Of a stretch of DNA of 64,000 nt, positions 1-15,486 are shown in pieces (within the stretch, counting starts at the first letter, position 1; every line of letters begins with the position of its first letter). The notes below the pieces were generated by a model. The model searched no databases. It was not told the origin of the DNA and saw nothing but the letters and a program-made list of their open reading frames with translations. A program made the translations under genes and the position numbers. This stretch comes from Amphritea atlantica (lineage in GTDB: Bacteria; Pseudomonadota; Gammaproteobacteria; Pseudomonadales; Balneatricaceae). Location: NCBI GenBank assembly GCA_024397875.1, contig CP073345.1:124001-188000 (forward strand), written 5' to 3'.

Positions 1-1154
1 CCTTCTTCCATCGCGATTGGGTTGATCAGGGTAACATCCATCTTGATGTTATCGCCTGGCATTACCATCTCAACGCCTTCTGGAAGCTCACAAGCACCGG
101 TGATGTCAGTTGTACGGAAGTAGAACTGTGGACGGTAGCCTTTGAAGAATGGCGTGTGACGACCACCTTCATCTTTTGACAATACGTATACTTCACCTTC
201 GAAACGAGTGTGAGGAGTAATTGTACCCGGCTTAGCCAGTACCTGACCACGCTCAACGTCATCACGCTTAGTACCACGCAGCAGCGCACCGATGTTCTCA
301 CCTGCACGACCTTCGTCAAGCAGCTTACGGAACATCTCTACACCTGTACAGGTAGTAGTCTGAGTGTCACGGATACCAACGATCTGAATCTCTTCACCCG
401 TTCTAACGATACCACGCTCTACACGGCCAGTTACTACAGTACCACGACCAGAGATAGAGAATACGTCCTCGATAGGCATCAGGAATGGCTGATCGATCGC
501 ACGCTCTGGCTCAGGGATATAGCTATCCAGAGCTTCTACCAGCTTAGCTACAGCAGTGGTACCCAGACCGTTCTCATCTTCACCGTTCAGCGCCATAAGG
601 GCAGAACCAGCGATGATTGGAGTGTCGTCACCCGGGAAGTCGTACTGGTCCAGCAGCTCACGCAGCTCCATTTCAACCAGTTCCAGCATCTCTGCGTATT
701 CTTCAGAGTCAACACCGCCACAATCTTCAGCCAGCAGGTCAGCTTTGTTCAGGAATACTACGATGTAAGGTACACCAACCTGACGGGACAGCAGGATGTG
801 CTCACGAGTCTGTGGCATAGGGCCATCAGTCGCGCCACATACCAGAATTGCTCCGTCCATCTGTGCAGCACCGGTGATCATGTTTTTTACATAATCCGCG
901 TGTCCTGGGCAGTCAACGTGCGCGTAGTGACGAACAGAAGAATCGTACTCAACGTGAGAAGTTGCGATAGTAATACCACGCTCACGCTCTTCTGGTGCAT
1001 TGTCGATACCGTCAAAAGCAACAGCCTTACCACCGAAAACCTCAGCACATACACGAGTCAGTGCAGCTGTCAGAGTAGTTTTACCGTGGTCAACGTGGCC
1101 GATTGTACCAACGTTAACGTGCGGTTTATTACGTTCAAATTGTTCTTTAGCCAC
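1..1154 (-). CDS. tufA: Elongation factor Tu, copy A (3' end cut by window edge)
   Basis: EF-Tu delivers aminoacyl-tRNA to the ribosome as a GTP complex in the cytoplasm. The G1 motif GHVDHGKTT lies near residues 19-27 and the G3 motif DCPGHADY follows. The start is GTG at 1154, equivalent to the second ATG of the tufB copy. The last ~70 bases, including the stop, lie beyond the left edge. Over the shared 1,154 bp it differs from tufB (offset 16680) at only five third-codon positions plus the first base of the start codon, so the proteins are identical. It is the last visible gene of the str operon, 30 bp after fusA. Confidence 0.98.
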   Translation of the reverse strand, partial: MAKEQFERNKPHVNVGTIGHVDHGKTTLTAALTRVCAEVFGGKAVAFDGIDNAPEERERGITIATSHVEYDSSVRHYAHVDCPGHADYVKNMITGAAQMDGAILVCGATDGPMPQTREHILLSRQVGVPYIVVFLNKADLLAEDCGGVDSEEYAEMLELVEMELRELLDQYDFPGDDTPIIAGSALMALNGEDENGLGTTAVAKLVEALDSYIPEPERAIDQPFLMPIEDVFSISGRGTVVTGRVERGIVRTGEEIQIVGIRDTQTTTCTGVEMFRKLLDEGRAGENIGALLRGTKRDDVERGQVLAKPGTITPHTRFEGEVYVLSKDEGGRHTPFFKGYRPQFYFRTTDITGACELPEGVEMVMPGDNIKMDVTLINPIAMEE

Positions 1155-1184
1155 GATTAATTCCTCATTAATATATTGGGCAAA

Positions 1185-3275
1185 TTATCTTGCATTGATT
1201 ATAGCTTCAGCGACGTTATTTGGCGCCTCAGCATAATCAAAGAATTCCATTGAGTATGTTGCACGACCCTGGGTAGCCGAACGCAGATCGGTAGCATAAC
1301 CAAACATCTCGCCCAGTGGAACCTGCGCATTGATTATCTTACCGGAACTGCAATCATCCATACCCTGAACCAGACCACGACGACGGTTCAGGTCACCCAT
1401 CACGTCACCCATGTAATCTTCGGGCGTTACAACCTCTACCTTCATCATCGGCTCAAGCACACAGGGACTTGCTTCCTGTGCAAATTTCTTAAGCGCCTGG
1501 GAGGCAGCAATTTTAAACGCCATCTCGTTAGAGTCAACTTCATGAAAGGATCCATCATAGAGACGGGCCTTCAGGCCGATCAGCGGATAGCCGGCAATAA
1601 CGCCGTTCTTCATCTGCTCCTCGATACCCTTTTCAATCGCCGGGATGTATTCCTTAGGAATCGCACCACCTACGACCTCATTGATGAACTCCAGCCCTTC
1701 CTTGTCAGACGGACTAAACTCAATGACTACATGGCCATACTGACCACGACCACCAGACTGACGAATAAACTTATGGTTTGCTTCGACAGACTGACGGATT
1801 TTCTCGCGATAGGCTACCTGCGGCTTACCGATGTTCGCTTCAACGCTGAATTCACGCTTCATACGATCCACCAGAATATCCAGGTGCAATTCGCCCATAC
1901 CAGAGATAATTGTCTGACCCGTTTCTGGATCGGTTGCCACCCGGAATGAAGGATCTTCCTGGGCAAGCTTGCCCAGTGCGATACCCATTTTTTCCTGGTC
2001 AGCCTGAGATCGAGGCTCAACCGCTACAGAGATTACCGGCTCAGGAAACTCCATGCGCTCCAGAACGATCTTATGCTCAGGATTACACAGAGTATCTCCG
2101 GTTGTTACATCTTTCATACCGATCAGAGCAGCGATATCGCCTGCGCGAACCTCTTTAATCTCTTCCCGGTTGTTTGCGTGCATCTGCACCATCCGCCCAA
2201 CGCGCTCTTTCTTACCTTTAACAGTGTTAACCACACTATCGCCAGAAGCCAGCACGCCGGAGTATACCCGAACAAACGTCAGGGTACCGACAAACGGGTC
2301 AGTCGCAATTTTAAACGCCAGAGCCGCAAACGGCGCAGAATCATCCGCTTCACGGGTATCAAGGGTTTCATCATCATCAAGCGTACCCTCAATCGCCTTC
2401 ACTTCTACCGGCGACGGCATATACTCAATGACAGCATCCAGCACTGCCTGAACCCCTTTATTCTTGAATGCAGAACCGGCCTGCATCAGAACAAGGTCGT
2501 TATCCAGGGTACGACGACGCAGACCCGCCTTGATCTCTTCGTTGGACAAGTCACCCTCTTCAAGGTACTTATCCATCAGCTCTTCAGATGCTTCTGCGGC
2601 AGCTTCAATCAACTGCTCGCGCAGTGTTTCAGCCTGCTCCTGCAGCTCGGCAGGGATATCGTAAAGCTCGTATGTCATACCCTGATCAGCATCATTCCAC
2701 ATAATGGCTTTCATGCGAATCAGATCGACAACACCTTTAAACTCGTCTTCTGCGCCGATCGGGAAGTTGACCGGTACAGCGTTTGCGCCCAGGCGCTCTT
2801 TCAACTGCCTGACAACCATAAAGAAATCCGCACCGGCACGATCCATCTTATTGACGAACACCATGCGTGGCACTTCATACTTATCAGCCTGACGCCAGAC
2901 AGTCTCAGTCTGAGGCTGCACACCAGAAGATGCACATAACACCACAACCGCACCATCGAGCACCCGCAGAGAACGCTCAACTTCGATAGTGAAGTCAACG
3001 TGCCCCGGGGTGTCGATAATGTTGATCCGATGCTGATCAAACTGCTGACTCATGCCACTCCAGAAACAGGTGGTCGCAGCGGAGGTGATAGTAATACCAC
3101 GCTCCTGCTCTTGCTCCATCCAGTCCATGGTCGCTGCGCCGTCATGCACTTCACCGATCTTATGGGACATACCGGTGTAGAACAGAACACGCTCAGTGGT
3201 AGTGGTTTTACCAGCATCAACATGGGCACAGATACCGATATTTCGGTAACGGTTAATAGGCGTTTTACGAGCCAA
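1185..3275 (-). CDS. fusA: Elongation factor G
   Basis: EF-G is the translocation GTPase and, with RRF, also splits ribosomes. The protein has 696 residues, the usual bacterial length. The P-loop [12 protein letters not shown] is at residues 17-28, followed by the effector region [11 protein letters not shown] and the G3 motif DTPGHVDF. Domains II-V follow without a break. It sits between rpsG (42 bp upstream) and tufA (30 bp downstream), the classical str operon order, so it is probably co-transcribed from the rpsL promoter. Confidence 0.98.
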   Translation of the reverse strand: MARKTPINRYRNIGICAHVDAGKTTTTERVLFYTGMSHKIGEVHDGAATMDWMEQEQERGITITSAATTCFWSGMSQQFDQHRINIIDTPGHVDFTIEVERSLRVLDGAVVVLCASSGVQPQTETVWRQADKYEVPRMVFVNKMDRAGADFFMVVRQLKERLGANAVPVNFPIGAEDEFKGVVDLIRMKAIMWNDADQGMTYELYDIPAELQEQAETLREQLIEAAAEASEELMDKYLEEGDLSNEEIKAGLRRRTLDNDLVLMQAGSAFKNKGVQAVLDAVIEYMPSPVEVKAIEGTLDDDETLDTREADDSAPFAALAFKIATDPFVGTLTFVRVYSGVLASGDSVVNTVKGKKERVGRMVQMHANNREEIKEVRAGDIAALIGMKDVTTGDTLCNPEHKIVLERMEFPEPVISVAVEPRSQADQEKMGIALGKLAQEDPSFRVATDPETGQTIISGMGELHLDILVDRMKREFSVEANIGKPQVAYREKIRQSVEANHKFIRQSGGRGQYGHVVIEFSPSDKEGLEFINEVVGGAIPKEYIPAIEKGIEEQMKNGVIAGYPLIGLKARLYDGSFHEVDSNEMAFKIAASQALKKFAQEASPCVLEPMMKVEVVTPEDYMGDVMGDLNRRRGLVQGMDDCSSGKIINAQVPLGEMFGYATDLRSATQGRATYSMEFFDYAEAPNNVAEAIINAR

Positions 3276-3317
3276 AACTCAATCCTCGAAACTTACATCA
3301 AAAGCTTTATTAAAAGC

Positions 3318-3803
<486 letters not shown>

Positions 3804-3884
3804 CTACAGGTCTTCAGGTTATTTCAGGAATTGATACCTGACCTTACTCTTATTGCTTGCGGTCTAGCTCTAGTTGTATAGCGG

Positions 3885-3898
3885 GCTGTTTAAACAGC
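3885..3898 (-). promoter_or_regulatory. Palindrome in rpsL-rpsG spacer, possible S7 feedback site
   Basis: A 14-bp perfect palindrome lies in the unusually long spacer between rpsL and rpsG. The equivalent spacer in E. coli binds S7 for translational feedback. No sequence match to the E. coli site was established, so only position supports the assignment. Confidence 0.3.
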
Positions 3899-3931
3899 TG
3901 TGCCGGACTTCTGTCGCCGTCCCGGAAACGC

Positions 3932-4306
3932 TTAAGACTTAGGACGCTTGGTACCGTACTTAGAACGACCCTGTTTACGGTCGTTAACGCCACTGGTATC
4001 CAGTGCGCCACGTACTGTGTGGTAACGAACACCCGGCAAGTCTTTTACACGACCACCACGGATCAGAACAACAGAGTGCTCCTGCAGGTTATGACCTTCA
4101 CCACCGATGTAGGAAGTAACCTCATATCCGTTTGTCAGACGAACACGGCACACTTTACGCAGTGCTGAGTTCGGTTTCTTAGGGGTTGTTGTATAGACGC
4201 GGGTACAAACGCCACGGCGCTGAGGACATGCCTGCAATGCAGGTACATCACTCTTTACCATTTTGCGCTTGCGCGGCTGTCGTACCAGCTGGTTAATAGT
4301 TGCCAT
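3932..4306 (-). CDS. rpsL: 30S ribosomal protein S12
   Basis: S12 is the decoding-centre protein of the 30S subunit. The 124-residue protein contains [13 protein letters not shown] and [11 protein letters not shown]. The lysines that are mutated in classical streptomycin resistance (K43 and K88 by E. coli numbering) are wild type. It is the first gene of the str operon, with a GGAG ribosome-binding site 8 bases before ATG. Its leader carries a promoter and a terminator-like hairpin, listed separately. Confidence 0.98.
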   Translation of the reverse strand: MATINQLVRQPRKRKMVKSDVPALQACPQRRGVCTRVYTTTPKKPNSALRKVCRVRLTNGYEVTSYIGGEGHNLQEHSVVLIRGGRVKDLPGVRYHTVRGALDTSGVNDRKQGRSKYGTKRPKS

Positions 4307-4337
4307 TAAGCAAACTCCACGCTTTTATTTAAGCACT

Positions 4338-4364
4338 AAAAAACAGGATTTATTTCACTCCTGT
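4338..4364 (-). terminator. Terminator-like hairpin in rpsL leader (candidate attenuator)
   Basis: On the minus strand ACAGGA (4364-4359) pairs with TCCTGT (4348-4343) across a 10-base loop and runs into six T residues. It lies only 31 bp before the rpsL start and downstream of the promoter at 4380-4409, so it falls inside the rpsL 5' leader. A predicted rpsL leader attenuator is known from pseudomonads. This element has the same position and form; homology is inference. Confidence 0.6.
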
Positions 4365-4379
4365 CACGAAAGGGCCGAG

Positions 4380-4409
4380 ATTGTACTCAATCCCGGCCCA
4401 TCAGGTCAA
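4380..4409 (-). promoter_or_regulatory. Promoter of the str operon (rpsL)
   Basis: The -35 TTGACC (4409-4404) and -10 TACAAT (4385-4380) are separated by 18 bp, a near-consensus sigma-70 promoter. Transcription would start near 4373. The -10 and spacer are embedded in a 12-bp-arm dyad (4372-4399, GGGCCG...CGGCCC with one mismatch), so an operator or an alternative RNA structure is possible. Confidence 0.65.
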
Positions 4410-4486
4410 TATTCGACCAGATAATAGATAGCTCTTTTTGGATGTTTCTTTCGATAATCGCCAAGAACTATCTGTAAATGACCCCA

Positions 4487-4520
4487 TGGACAGACCCTGA
4501 AACGAATCAGGGCCTGTCCA
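4487..4520 (-). terminator. Hairpin after rpoC
   Basis: TGGACAGACCCTGA and TCAGGGCCTGTCCA form a 14-bp stem with one mismatch and a 6-base loop, starting 6 bp after the rpoC stop. No T tract follows on the minus strand, so it may stabilise the rpoBC 3' end or mark a processing site rather than act as a strong intrinsic terminator. Confidence 0.5.
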
Positions 4521-4526
4521 GGTTCA

Positions 4527-7500
4527 TTATTCTGAATCAGGCATTGCCGCCTGATTCAATGCAGCAGTCAGAGCCAGTTGAACGTCTTCTGCACTTACAG
4601 AAACGCCATCATCGGCTTTGATCGCCTTACGCTTACGCGCCTTGTGGTATGCCAGACCAGTACCGGCCGGAATCAGACGACCCACAACAACGTTCTCTTT
4701 GAGACCGCGCAGATAGTCTTTCTTACCACACACCGCACCCTCTGTGAGTACGCGGGTTGTCTCCTGGAAGGATGCCGCAGAGATGAAGGACTCAGTTGCC
4801 AGAGAAGCCTTGGTAATACCCAGCAGTACACGATCATACTTAGCCAGAATCTTACCTTCCGCTTCCAGACGCTTGTTCTCTTCAACCACCTGGTGGTATT
4901 CAACCTGCTCACCGTTAATGAACGAGCTGTCACCGCTGGCAGTAATATCTACCTTACGCAGCATCTGACGCACGATCACTTCGATATGCTTATCGTTGAT
5001 ACCTACACCCTGCAGACGGTAAACGTCCTGAATCTCAGAGGTAATGTATTTCGCCAGTTCGGCCACACCCTTGATACGCAGGATATCATGCGGGTTAGAC
5101 GGACCATCGGAGATGATCTCACCCTTCTGCACGGTTTCACCTTCGAATACGTTCAGGTTACGCCACTTAGGAATCATGGTCTCCATCGGATCCGCATTCT
5201 GCGGGCTGATAACCAGACGTTTCTTACCCTTAGTCTCTTTACCGAAGGTAACGGTACCGGAGATCTCTGCCAGAATAGAGGACTCTTTTGGCTTCCGCGC
5301 TTCGAACAGGTCAGCAACCCGTGGCAAACCACCGGTGATATCCTTGTTCACAGAACCTTCCTGCGGGATACGCGCCAGTACGTCACCGATACCAACCTCG
5401 GCACCATTGTTCAGGTTCAGAATCGCTTTCGCTGGCAGCAGATACTGTGCCGGAGAATCAGTTCCCGGGTGGAACAGGTCATCTCCTGTAGTCGCATCGA
5501 CCAGACGGATCATCGGACGGATATCTTTACCCGCCGCCGGACGCAGTGCCGGATCGAGAATCTCAATAGTCGACAGACCAGTCAGCTCATCGGTCTGCTG
5601 CTTAACGGTAATACCGTCATCGATACCAACAAACTCAAGCTTACCCGCTACCTCAGAGATGATCGGGTGGGTATGCGGATCCCAGTTGGCGACGATAGAG
5701 CCGGCTTCAACCTGGGAGCCATCCTTAACCTTGATCACAGAACCGTACGGCAGCTTATAACGCTCACGCTCACGACCGTGCTCATCGGTCACACCCAGTT
5801 CACCGGAACGGGAGGTTGCCACCAGTGAACCATCAGCTTTTTCTACCGACTTCAGGTTGTGCATCCGGATCTCACCGGAGTTCTTAACCTGAACACTGTC
5901 AACTGCCGCTGCCCGTGATGCCGCACCACCGATGTGGAAGGTACGCATGGTCAGCTGTGTACCCGGCTCACCGATAGACTGTGCAGCGATAACACCGACC
6001 GCTTCACCCGGGTTAACCCGATGACCACGACCCAGATCACGACCATAACACTTAGAACACAGACCGAAGGTAGTTTCACAGGTGATTGCACTGCGAACAA
6101 TAATCTCATCGATAGAGGAATAACGCTCTTCATCGTCAAGACGCTTAACCCAGGCCTCATCCATCAGGGTGCCGTTTTCGATCAGCACCTCTTTACCGGT
6201 TGGATCCATTACATCCTGTGCAACGGTACGACCCAGCACGCGGTAACCCAGACCCACCACAACGTCGCCACCTTCAATCAGCGGCTGCATGATCAGACCT
6301 TCTTCAGTACCACAATCTTCTTCAGTGATAACCAGGTCCTGTGCCACGTCTACCAGACGACGGGTCAGGTAACCGGAGTTCGCAGTCTTCAGTGCGGTAT
6401 CCGCCAGACCCTTACGAGCACCGTGGGTTGAGATGAAGTACTGAAGTACGTTCAGACCTTCACGGAAGTTCGCGGTGATTGGTGTTTCAATGATCGAGCC
6501 ATCCGGCTTCGCCATCAGACCACGCATACCTGCCAGCTGACGAATCTGTGCCGCACTACCCCGGGCACCGGAGTCGGCCATCATATAAACTGAGTTGAAA
6601 GAGTCCTGAGCTTCAAGCTCGCCATCACGGTTGATGACCTCTTCCTTCTTCAGGTTATCCATCATCTTCTTAGCCAGAATCTCGTTGGCACGAGACCAGA
6701 TATCGATAACCTTGTTGTATTTCTCGCCCTGAGTAACCAGACCGTCCGCATACTGCATCTCGATCTCTTTCACTTCAGCATCGGCAGAGGTGATGATATC
6801 GACTTTCTCATCCGGAATAACGAAGTCGTTAACACCGATTGAGGAACCGGAAACAGTTGCCTGACGGAAACCCATGTACATCACCTGGTCAGCGAAGATA
6901 ACGGTATCCTTCAGACCAACGATACGGTAAGCGGTGTTGATCAGGCGTGAGATCGCCTTCTTCGTCATCGCCTGGTTTACCAGCTCAAACGGCAGACCTG
7001 TAGGCACGATATTAAACAGCATCGCACGACCAACAGTAGTGTCCTGAATGGTTGTCCGGTGCTCTTCGTTGCCTTCGATATCACGGATAGTCTCATTGAT
7101 GCGGACTTTTACCCGCGCCTGCAGATCAACCTGCTTGGCACCGTAGGCACGTTGAACTTCCTTGATATCGGCAAACACCATACCCTCGCCCTGAGCGTTG
7201 ATACGGTCACGGGTCATCCAGTACAGACCCAGTACCACGTCCTGAGACGGTACGATGATAGGCTCACCGTTCGCTGGCGACAGGACGTTGTTGGTTGACA
7301 TCATCAGCGCGCGGGCTTCCAGCTGCGCTTCGATTGTCAGCGGTACGTGTACCGCCATCTGGTCACCGTCAAAGTCGGCGTTGTATGCAGCACACACCAG
7401 TGGGTGCAGTTGAATTGCCTTACCTTCGATCAGTACCGGCTCAAACGCCTGAATACCAAGACGGTGAAGTGTCGGTGCACGGTTCAGCATGATCGGGTGT

Positions 7501-8753
7501 TCACGGATAACTTCATCCAGAATATCCCAGACCAGCGACTCTTCGCGCTCAACCATCTTCTTAGCGGCTTTAATGGTCGTTGCGTGACCACGCAGCTCCA
7601 GCTTGGAGAAGATAAATGGCTTGAACAGTTCCAGTGCCATTTTCTTAGGCAGACCACACTGATGCAGACGCAGGTATGGACCTACCACGATGACCGAACG
7701 ACCCGAGTAGTCAACCCGTTTACCCAGCAGGTTCTGACGGAAACGACCCTGCTTACCCTTGATCATATCAGCCAGGGATTTCAGAGGACGCTTGTTAGAA
7801 CCGGTGATCGCACGACCGCGACGACCGTTATCCAGCAACGCATCGACAGATTCCTGCAACATACGCTTTTCGTTACGTACGATGATATCCGGTGCACTCA
7901 GATCCAGCAGTCGCTTCAGACGGTTGTTACGGTTGATCACCCGACGGTACAGATCGTTCAGGTCAGAAGTCGCAAAACGACCGCCATCCAGAGGCACAAG
8001 CGGACGCAGATCCGGCGGCAGAACAGGCAGAACCTGCAGAATCATCCACTCAGGCTTGTTACCTGAAGTATAGAAACCTTCCAGCAACTTCAGACGCTTG
8101 GACAGTTTTTTGATCTTGGTTTCAGAGTTAGTCGCAGGCAGCTCTTCCCGCATAACCTCGATCTCTTCAGCCAGATCGATCGACTTCAGCAGCTCCTGAA
8201 CCGCTTCAGCACCCATACGGGCATCGAAGTCATCGCCAAACTCTTCCAGCGCTTCAAAATACTGCTCATCGTTCATCAGCTGACCGCGCTCAAGCGTAGT
8301 CATGCCCGGATCGATAACAACAAACGATTCGAAGTACAGCACCCGCTCAATATCACGCAGGGTCATATCCAGCATCAGACCGATACGGGACGGCAGAGAC
8401 TTCAGGAACCAGATGTGCGCAACCGGAGAGGCCAGCTCGATGTGACCCATACGCTCACGACGAACCTTAGCCAGTGCAACTTCAACGCCACACTTCTCAC
8501 AGATAACACCACGATGCTTGAGGCGCTTATATTTACCACAAAGACACTCATAGTCCTTTACCGGGCCAAAAATCTTGGCACAGAACAGACCATCACGCTC
8601 AGGCTTAAACGTACGGTAGTTGATGGTCTCTGGTTTTTTAACTTCACCAAAAGACCAGGAACGGATCATCTCAGGTGATGCCAGACCGATACGGATCGAG
8701 TCAAACTCGTCGTTCTGTCCCTGGGATTTCAACAGATTAAGTAAATCTTTCAT
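4527..8753 (-). CDS. rpoC: RNA polymerase beta' subunit
   Basis: Beta' forms the catalytic core of RNA polymerase with beta. The 1,408-residue protein carries the N-terminal zinc site ([19 protein letters not shown], about residues 70-88), the active-site motif [12 protein letters not shown] near residue 460, and the second zinc site ([13 protein letters not shown]) near residue 890. Length equals that of gammaproteobacterial homologues. It lies 72 bp after rpoB and is co-transcribed with it. Confidence 0.99.
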   Translation of the reverse strand: MKDLLNLLKSQGQNDEFDSIRIGLASPEMIRSWSFGEVKKPETINYRTFKPERDGLFCAKIFGPVKDYECLCGKYKRLKHRGVICEKCGVEVALAKVRRERMGHIELASPVAHIWFLKSLPSRIGLMLDMTLRDIERVLYFESFVVIDPGMTTLERGQLMNDEQYFEALEEFGDDFDARMGAEAVQELLKSIDLAEEIEVMREELPATNSETKIKKLSKRLKLLEGFYTSGNKPEWMILQVLPVLPPDLRPLVPLDGGRFATSDLNDLYRRVINRNNRLKRLLDLSAPDIIVRNEKRMLQESVDALLDNGRRGRAITGSNKRPLKSLADMIKGKQGRFRQNLLGKRVDYSGRSVIVVGPYLRLHQCGLPKKMALELFKPFIFSKLELRGHATTIKAAKKMVEREESLVWDILDEVIREHPIMLNRAPTLHRLGIQAFEPVLIEGKAIQLHPLVCAAYNADFDGDQMAVHVPLTIEAQLEARALMMSTNNVLSPANGEPIIVPSQDVVLGLYWMTRDRINAQGEGMVFADIKEVQRAYGAKQVDLQARVKVRINETIRDIEGNEEHRTTIQDTTVGRAMLFNIVPTGLPFELVNQAMTKKAISRLINTAYRIVGLKDTVIFADQVMYMGFRQATVSGSSIGVNDFVIPDEKVDIITSADAEVKEIEMQYADGLVTQGEKYNKVIDIWSRANEILAKKMMDNLKKEEVINRDGELEAQDSFNSVYMMADSGARGSAAQIRQLAGMRGLMAKPDGSIIETPITANFREGLNVLQYFISTHGARKGLADTALKTANSGYLTRRLVDVAQDLVITEEDCGTEEGLIMQPLIEGGDVVVGLGYRVLGRTVAQDVMDPTGKEVLIENGTLMDEAWVKRLDDEERYSSIDEIIVRSAITCETTFGLCSKCYGRDLGRGHRVNPGEAVGVIAAQSIGEPGTQLTMRTFHIGGAASRAAAVDSVQVKNSGEIRMHNLKSVEKADGSLVATSRSGELGVTDEHGRERERYKLPYGSVIKVKDGSQVEAGSIVANWDPHTHPIISEVAGKLEFVGIDDGITVKQQTDELTGLSTIEILDPALRPAAGKDIRPMIRLVDATTGDDLFHPGTDSPAQYLLPAKAILNLNNGAEVGIGDVLARIPQEGSVNKDITGGLPRVADLFEARKPKESSILAEISGTVTFGKETKGKKRLVISPQNADPMETMIPKWRNLNVFEGETVQKGEIISDGPSNPHDILRIKGVAELAKYITSEIQDVYRLQGVGINDKHIEVIVRQMLRKVDITASGDSSFINGEQVEYHQVVEENKRLEAEGKILAKYDRVLLGITKASLATESFISAASFQETTRVLTEGAVCGKKDYLRGLKENVVVGRLIPAGTGLAYHKARKRKAIKADDGVSVSAEDVQLALTAALNQAAMPDSE

Positions 8754-8825
8754 TTCATTCAGCTCCTCGGGGGAGTTGACCGCGCAGCGGTTAATCAGCT
8801 GCGCAGCAAACTATCTGTTAAAGGG

Positions 8826-12926
<4,101 letters not shown>

Positions 12927-12992
12927 CTAAGTTCCCCAGCATCTGCACCTGAAAAATTCAAACAAACCGAAGGAAATTTCTCGGCTTGTGAA

Positions 12993-13021
12993 CCGTTATT
13001 ATTTGCTCTTACTAATAACGG
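12993..13021 (-). promoter_or_regulatory. Second hairpin in rplL-rpoB spacer, possible RNase III site
   Basis: CCGTTATTA (12993-13001) and TAATAACGG (13013-13021) form a perfect 9-bp stem with an 11-base loop, immediately after the attenuator hairpin. In E. coli an RNase III processing hairpin occupies the equivalent spacer. The stem is short for RNase III, so the function is inferred from position. Confidence 0.4.
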
Positions 13022-13051
13022 AAAAAGGCCGGTGGCATGTTGCCACCAGCC
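13022..13051 (-). terminator. rplL-rpoB attenuator (partial terminator)
   Basis: On the minus strand GGCTGGTGGCA, loop ACA and TGCCACCGGCC form an 11-bp stem with one G-T pair, followed by five T residues. It lies between rplL and rpoB, where E. coli has a leaky terminator that sets the ratio of ribosomal protein to RNA polymerase transcripts. Both form and position fit. Confidence 0.75.
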
Positions 13052-13098
13052 GTAGATGTATCAGCTACTAAATAGTCTGATACGAAGCATCGCGCTGC

Positions 13099-13473
13099 TT
13101 ACTTAACTTCAACAGATGCGCCAGCTTCTTCCAGAGCAGCTTTAAGTGCTTCTGCGTCTTCCTTGCTGATACCTTCTTTAACGGTAGCAGGAGCGCCGTC
13201 AACCATACCTTTAGCTTCTTTCAAGCCCAGGCCAGTTGCTGCACGAACAGCTTTGATTACGTTTACTTTCTTGTCGCCAGCGCCAGTCAGTACAACGTCA
13301 AATTCAGTCTGCTCTTCAGCAGCAGCACCAGCGTCGCCGCCAGCTGCACCAGCAACTGCAACAGCAGCAGCAGATACACCGAATTTTTCTTCCATTGCTT
13401 CAACCAGTGCAACAACGTCCATTACAGACATTTCAGCGATTGCATTCAAGATATCTTCTTTAGATACGGACAT
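13099..13473 (-). CDS. rplL: 50S ribosomal protein L7/L12
   Basis: L7/L12 forms the mobile stalk that recruits translation GTPases. The chosen start, ATG at 13473, has AGGA seven bases upstream; an in-frame TTG six bases further upstream would overlap that site. The product is 124 residues: an N-terminal dimerisation helix, an Ala/Gly-rich hinge at about residues 36-55, and the conserved C-terminal domain ([20 protein letters not shown]). Confidence 0.97.
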   Translation of the reverse strand: MSVSKEDILNAIAEMSVMDVVALVEAMEEKFGVSAAAVAVAGAAGGDAGAAAEEQTEFDVVLTGAGDKKVNVIKAVRAATGLGLKEAKGMVDGAPATVKEGISKEDAEALKAALEEAGASVEVK

Positions 13474-13536
13474 GTTCAATTCCTAAAATATTCGAGCCTG
13501 AGGCTCTTAAACTCGTTTCTTAAGCGGCTTGTAAAA

Positions 13537-14031
13537 TTAAGCAGCTTCTTGTTCTTTCTGTTCGCGAACAGCCGCGATAGTGCGGACCAGCTTGCCTGCT
13601 GCAGCTTCTTTCATGCAGCCCATCAGCTTGGCGATCGCTTCGTCGTATGTTGGCAGTGAAGCCAGCATAGCGATATCAACGATCTGTCCTTCGAAAGCAG
13701 CGGTCTTCAGCTCCAGCTTGTCATTTCCCTTGGCGAAATCTTTCAGAATCCGCGCACCGGCACCTGGGTGCTCAGTAGAGAATGCAATCAGAGTCGGACC
13801 TACGAACGCATCTGTGATACATTCGAAATCAGAGCCTTCTACTGCACGACGTGCCAGCGTGTTACGTACGACGCGCAGCCATACTCCCGCATCACGTGCC
13901 TGCTTACGCAGCTCAGTCATCTTCTCAACGGTAACACCGCGAGAATCTGCAACTACAGCAGAGAGAGCGCCCTTGGCAGCTTCCTGGACTTCAGCGACAA
14001 TCGCTTTTTTATCTTCGAGTCCTAATGCCAC
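13537..14031 (-). CDS. rplJ: 50S ribosomal protein L10
   Basis: L10 anchors L7/L12 dimers to the ribosome. The product is 164 residues from a GTG start at 14031 with AGGAG six bases upstream. It begins [21 protein letters not shown], typical of the family. Upstream lies a 221-bp leader with several hairpins. The L10-L12 complex is known to repress translation of rplJ by binding such a leader. Confidence 0.97.
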   Translation of the reverse strand: MALGLEDKKAIVAEVQEAAKGALSAVVADSRGVTVEKMTELRKQARDAGVWLRVVRNTLARRAVEGSDFECITDAFVGPTLIAFSTEHPGAGARILKDFAKGNDKLELKTAAFEGQIVDIAMLASLPTYDEAIAKLMGCMKEAAAGKLVRTIAAVREQKEQEAA

Positions 14032-14252
14032 GATTTACTCCTGGGTTTAGTCTTTTCGACTGTTTACCATTCACTTCAGCATCAATCACTGAAGCGCCGA
14101 GTACGGTGGTTCAATTGATCCTGTTAAGGGGATCACACCGTCTGCGCAGGTTGATAGATTAAGAGTCCGGCTACGTGCGCCATCCTCACCTGCGGTCTTT
14201 GACGGCCTCTGCAACGATGCTGCAGAGACCCTCAATTCTTTCTGAAAACCGA
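14032..14252 (-). promoter_or_regulatory. rplJ leader region (L10-type leader)
   Basis: This 221-bp spacer between rplA and rplJ has no open frame of note. It holds a hairpin with CTCTGCA/TGCAGAG arms flanked by compensating bases (about 14202-14230), and a hairpin CTTCAG/CTGAAG (14074-14094) close to the rplJ start. L10(L12)4 binding leaders occur at this place across bacteria. No T tract follows the first hairpin, so read-through from rplA is expected. Confidence 0.6.
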
Positions 14253-14948
14253 TTAAGCGCTCAGCGAGCCCTGATCGATTACCAGACCTGGCCCCATAGT
14301 GGTGGACAGGGTAACTTTCTTCATGTACACGCCTTTAGCAGATGCAGGCTTCAGCTTTTTCAGCTCGCCCAACAGTGCTTCAAGGTTAGCTTTGATAGCA
14401 TCAGCTTCAAAGCCGACCTTACCAACGCCTGCGTGGATAATACCGTTTTTGTCAGTACGGAAACGTACCTGACCTGCCTTCGCATTGTTTACCGCAGTAA
14501 CAACATCAGGCGTAACAGTACCCACTTTAGGGTTTGGCATCAGGCCGCGCGGACCCAGAATCTGACCCAGTTGACCAACAACGCGCATCGCATCCGGAGT
14601 CGCGATAACAACGTCAAAATTCAGATCTCCGCCTTTAATCTGCTCAGCAAGATCTTCAAAGCCAACAACATCAGCACCCGCTGCTTTAGCTTTCTCTGCG
14701 TTTTCGCCCTGAGCGAATACAGCAACACGAACATCTTTACCAGTACCGCTTGGCAGCACGCTTGAACCACGAACGTTCTGGTCAGATTTACGTGGATCTA
14801 CACCCAGATTAATTGCAACATCTACAGACTCTTTAAAGCCAACAGAAGACAGCTCGTTCAGCAGTGCAACCGCATCAACAACAGAGTACTGCTTACCTGG
14901 TTCAACTTTTTCAGCAATCGCCTTTTGGCGTTTAGTCAGCTTAGCCAT
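14253..14948 (-). CDS. rplA: 50S ribosomal protein L1
   Basis: L1 forms the second stalk of the 50S subunit near the E site and, in E. coli, represses the rplKA mRNA. The product has 231 residues and starts [19 protein letters not shown]. It contains the conserved [15 protein letters not shown]. Its ATG overlaps the rplK stop by one base (TAATG), indicating translational coupling. Confidence 0.98.
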   Translation of the reverse strand: MAKLTKRQKAIAEKVEPGKQYSVVDAVALLNELSSVGFKESVDVAINLGVDPRKSDQNVRGSSVLPSGTGKDVRVAVFAQGENAEKAKAAGADVVGFEDLAEQIKGGDLNFDVVIATPDAMRVVGQLGQILGPRGLMPNPKVGTVTPDVVTAVNNAKAGQVRFRTDKNGIIHAGVGKVGFEADAIKANLEALLGELKKLKPASAKGVYMKKVTLSTTMGPGLVIDQGSLSA

Positions 14949-15382
14949 TACTCAGCTCCTTCCACGATCAGACCCATGCTACGAGCACTACCTGCGATGG
15001 TGCGAACCGCTGCATCCATATCGGCAGCAGTCAGGTCAGCCATTTTAGTAGTTGCAATCTCTTCCAGCTGAGCACGGGTAACAGTACCCACTTTCTCAGT
15101 GTTAGGACGACCAGAACCACTCTTCAGACCAGCAGCTTTCAGCAACAGAACTGCAGCCGGTGGAGTCTTGGTAATGAAGGTAAAGCTGCGATCAGCGTAA
15201 ACAGTGATCACAACAGGAGTCGGCAGACCCGGCTCGATACCTTGAGTAGCAGCGTTAAACGCTTTACAGAATTCCATGATGTTCACACCATGCTGACCCA
15301 ATGCTGGACCAACGGGTGGACTTGGGTTCGCCTGACCGGCGGCAACCTGCAGCTTAATATAAGCCTGGATTTTCTTAGCCAT
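14948..15382 (-). CDS. rplK: 50S ribosomal protein L11
   Basis: L11 lies at the GTPase-associated centre and is needed for stringent activation of RelA. The product is 144 residues with the N-terminal [20 protein letters not shown] motif region and the C-terminal rRNA-binding domain. It has a good ribosome-binding site (CAGGAG) and is coupled to rplA. Confidence 0.98.
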   Translation of the reverse strand: MAKKIQAYIKLQVAAGQANPSPPVGPALGQHGVNIMEFCKAFNAATQGIEPGLPTPVVITVYADRSFTFITKTPPAAVLLLKAAGLKSGSGRPNTEKVGTVTRAQLEEIATTKMADLTAADMDAAVRTIAGSARSMGLIVEGAE

Positions 15383-15396
15383 GTTTCACTCCTGGT

Positions 15397-15425
15397 GGGT
15401 AGTAACGCCTTTCGGCTCCCCGGTT
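15397..15425 (-). promoter_or_regulatory. Candidate L1 autoregulatory site in rplK leader
   Basis: The leader contains a short GCC-GAAA-GGC hairpin flanked by GGGGA and GTTACTACC, ending about 15 bases before rplK. In E. coli L1 represses its own operon by binding an rRNA-mimicking element at this place. Match by position and general form only. Confidence 0.35.
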
Positions 15426-15434
15426 TAAAGACGG

Positions 15435-15465
15435 AAAAACCCCAGCACCCATTCAAGCGCCGAGG
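15435..15465 (-). terminator. Intrinsic terminator between nusG and rplK
   Basis: On the minus strand CCTCGGCGC pairs with GTGCTGGGG through nine pairs (three G-T) and is followed by five T residues. It starts 22 bp after the nusG stop. It would separate the tRNA-Trp-secE-nusG and rplKA transcripts; stem stability is moderate because of the wobble pairs. Confidence 0.5.
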
Positions 15466-15486
15466 TCAGTTCCTACAATACAGTTA

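Noticed and set aside
210-1160. Long plus-strand open frame opposite tufA (and the same opposite tufB)
   Set aside because: It is antisense to a highly expressed, codon-biased gene. The translation is Thr/Ser/Arg-rich without any domain. Biased codon use explains the open frame.
4578-5828. 416-codon plus-strand frame inside rpoC
   Set aside because: It is a shadow of rpoC codon bias. There is no ribosome-binding site and no protein-like features.
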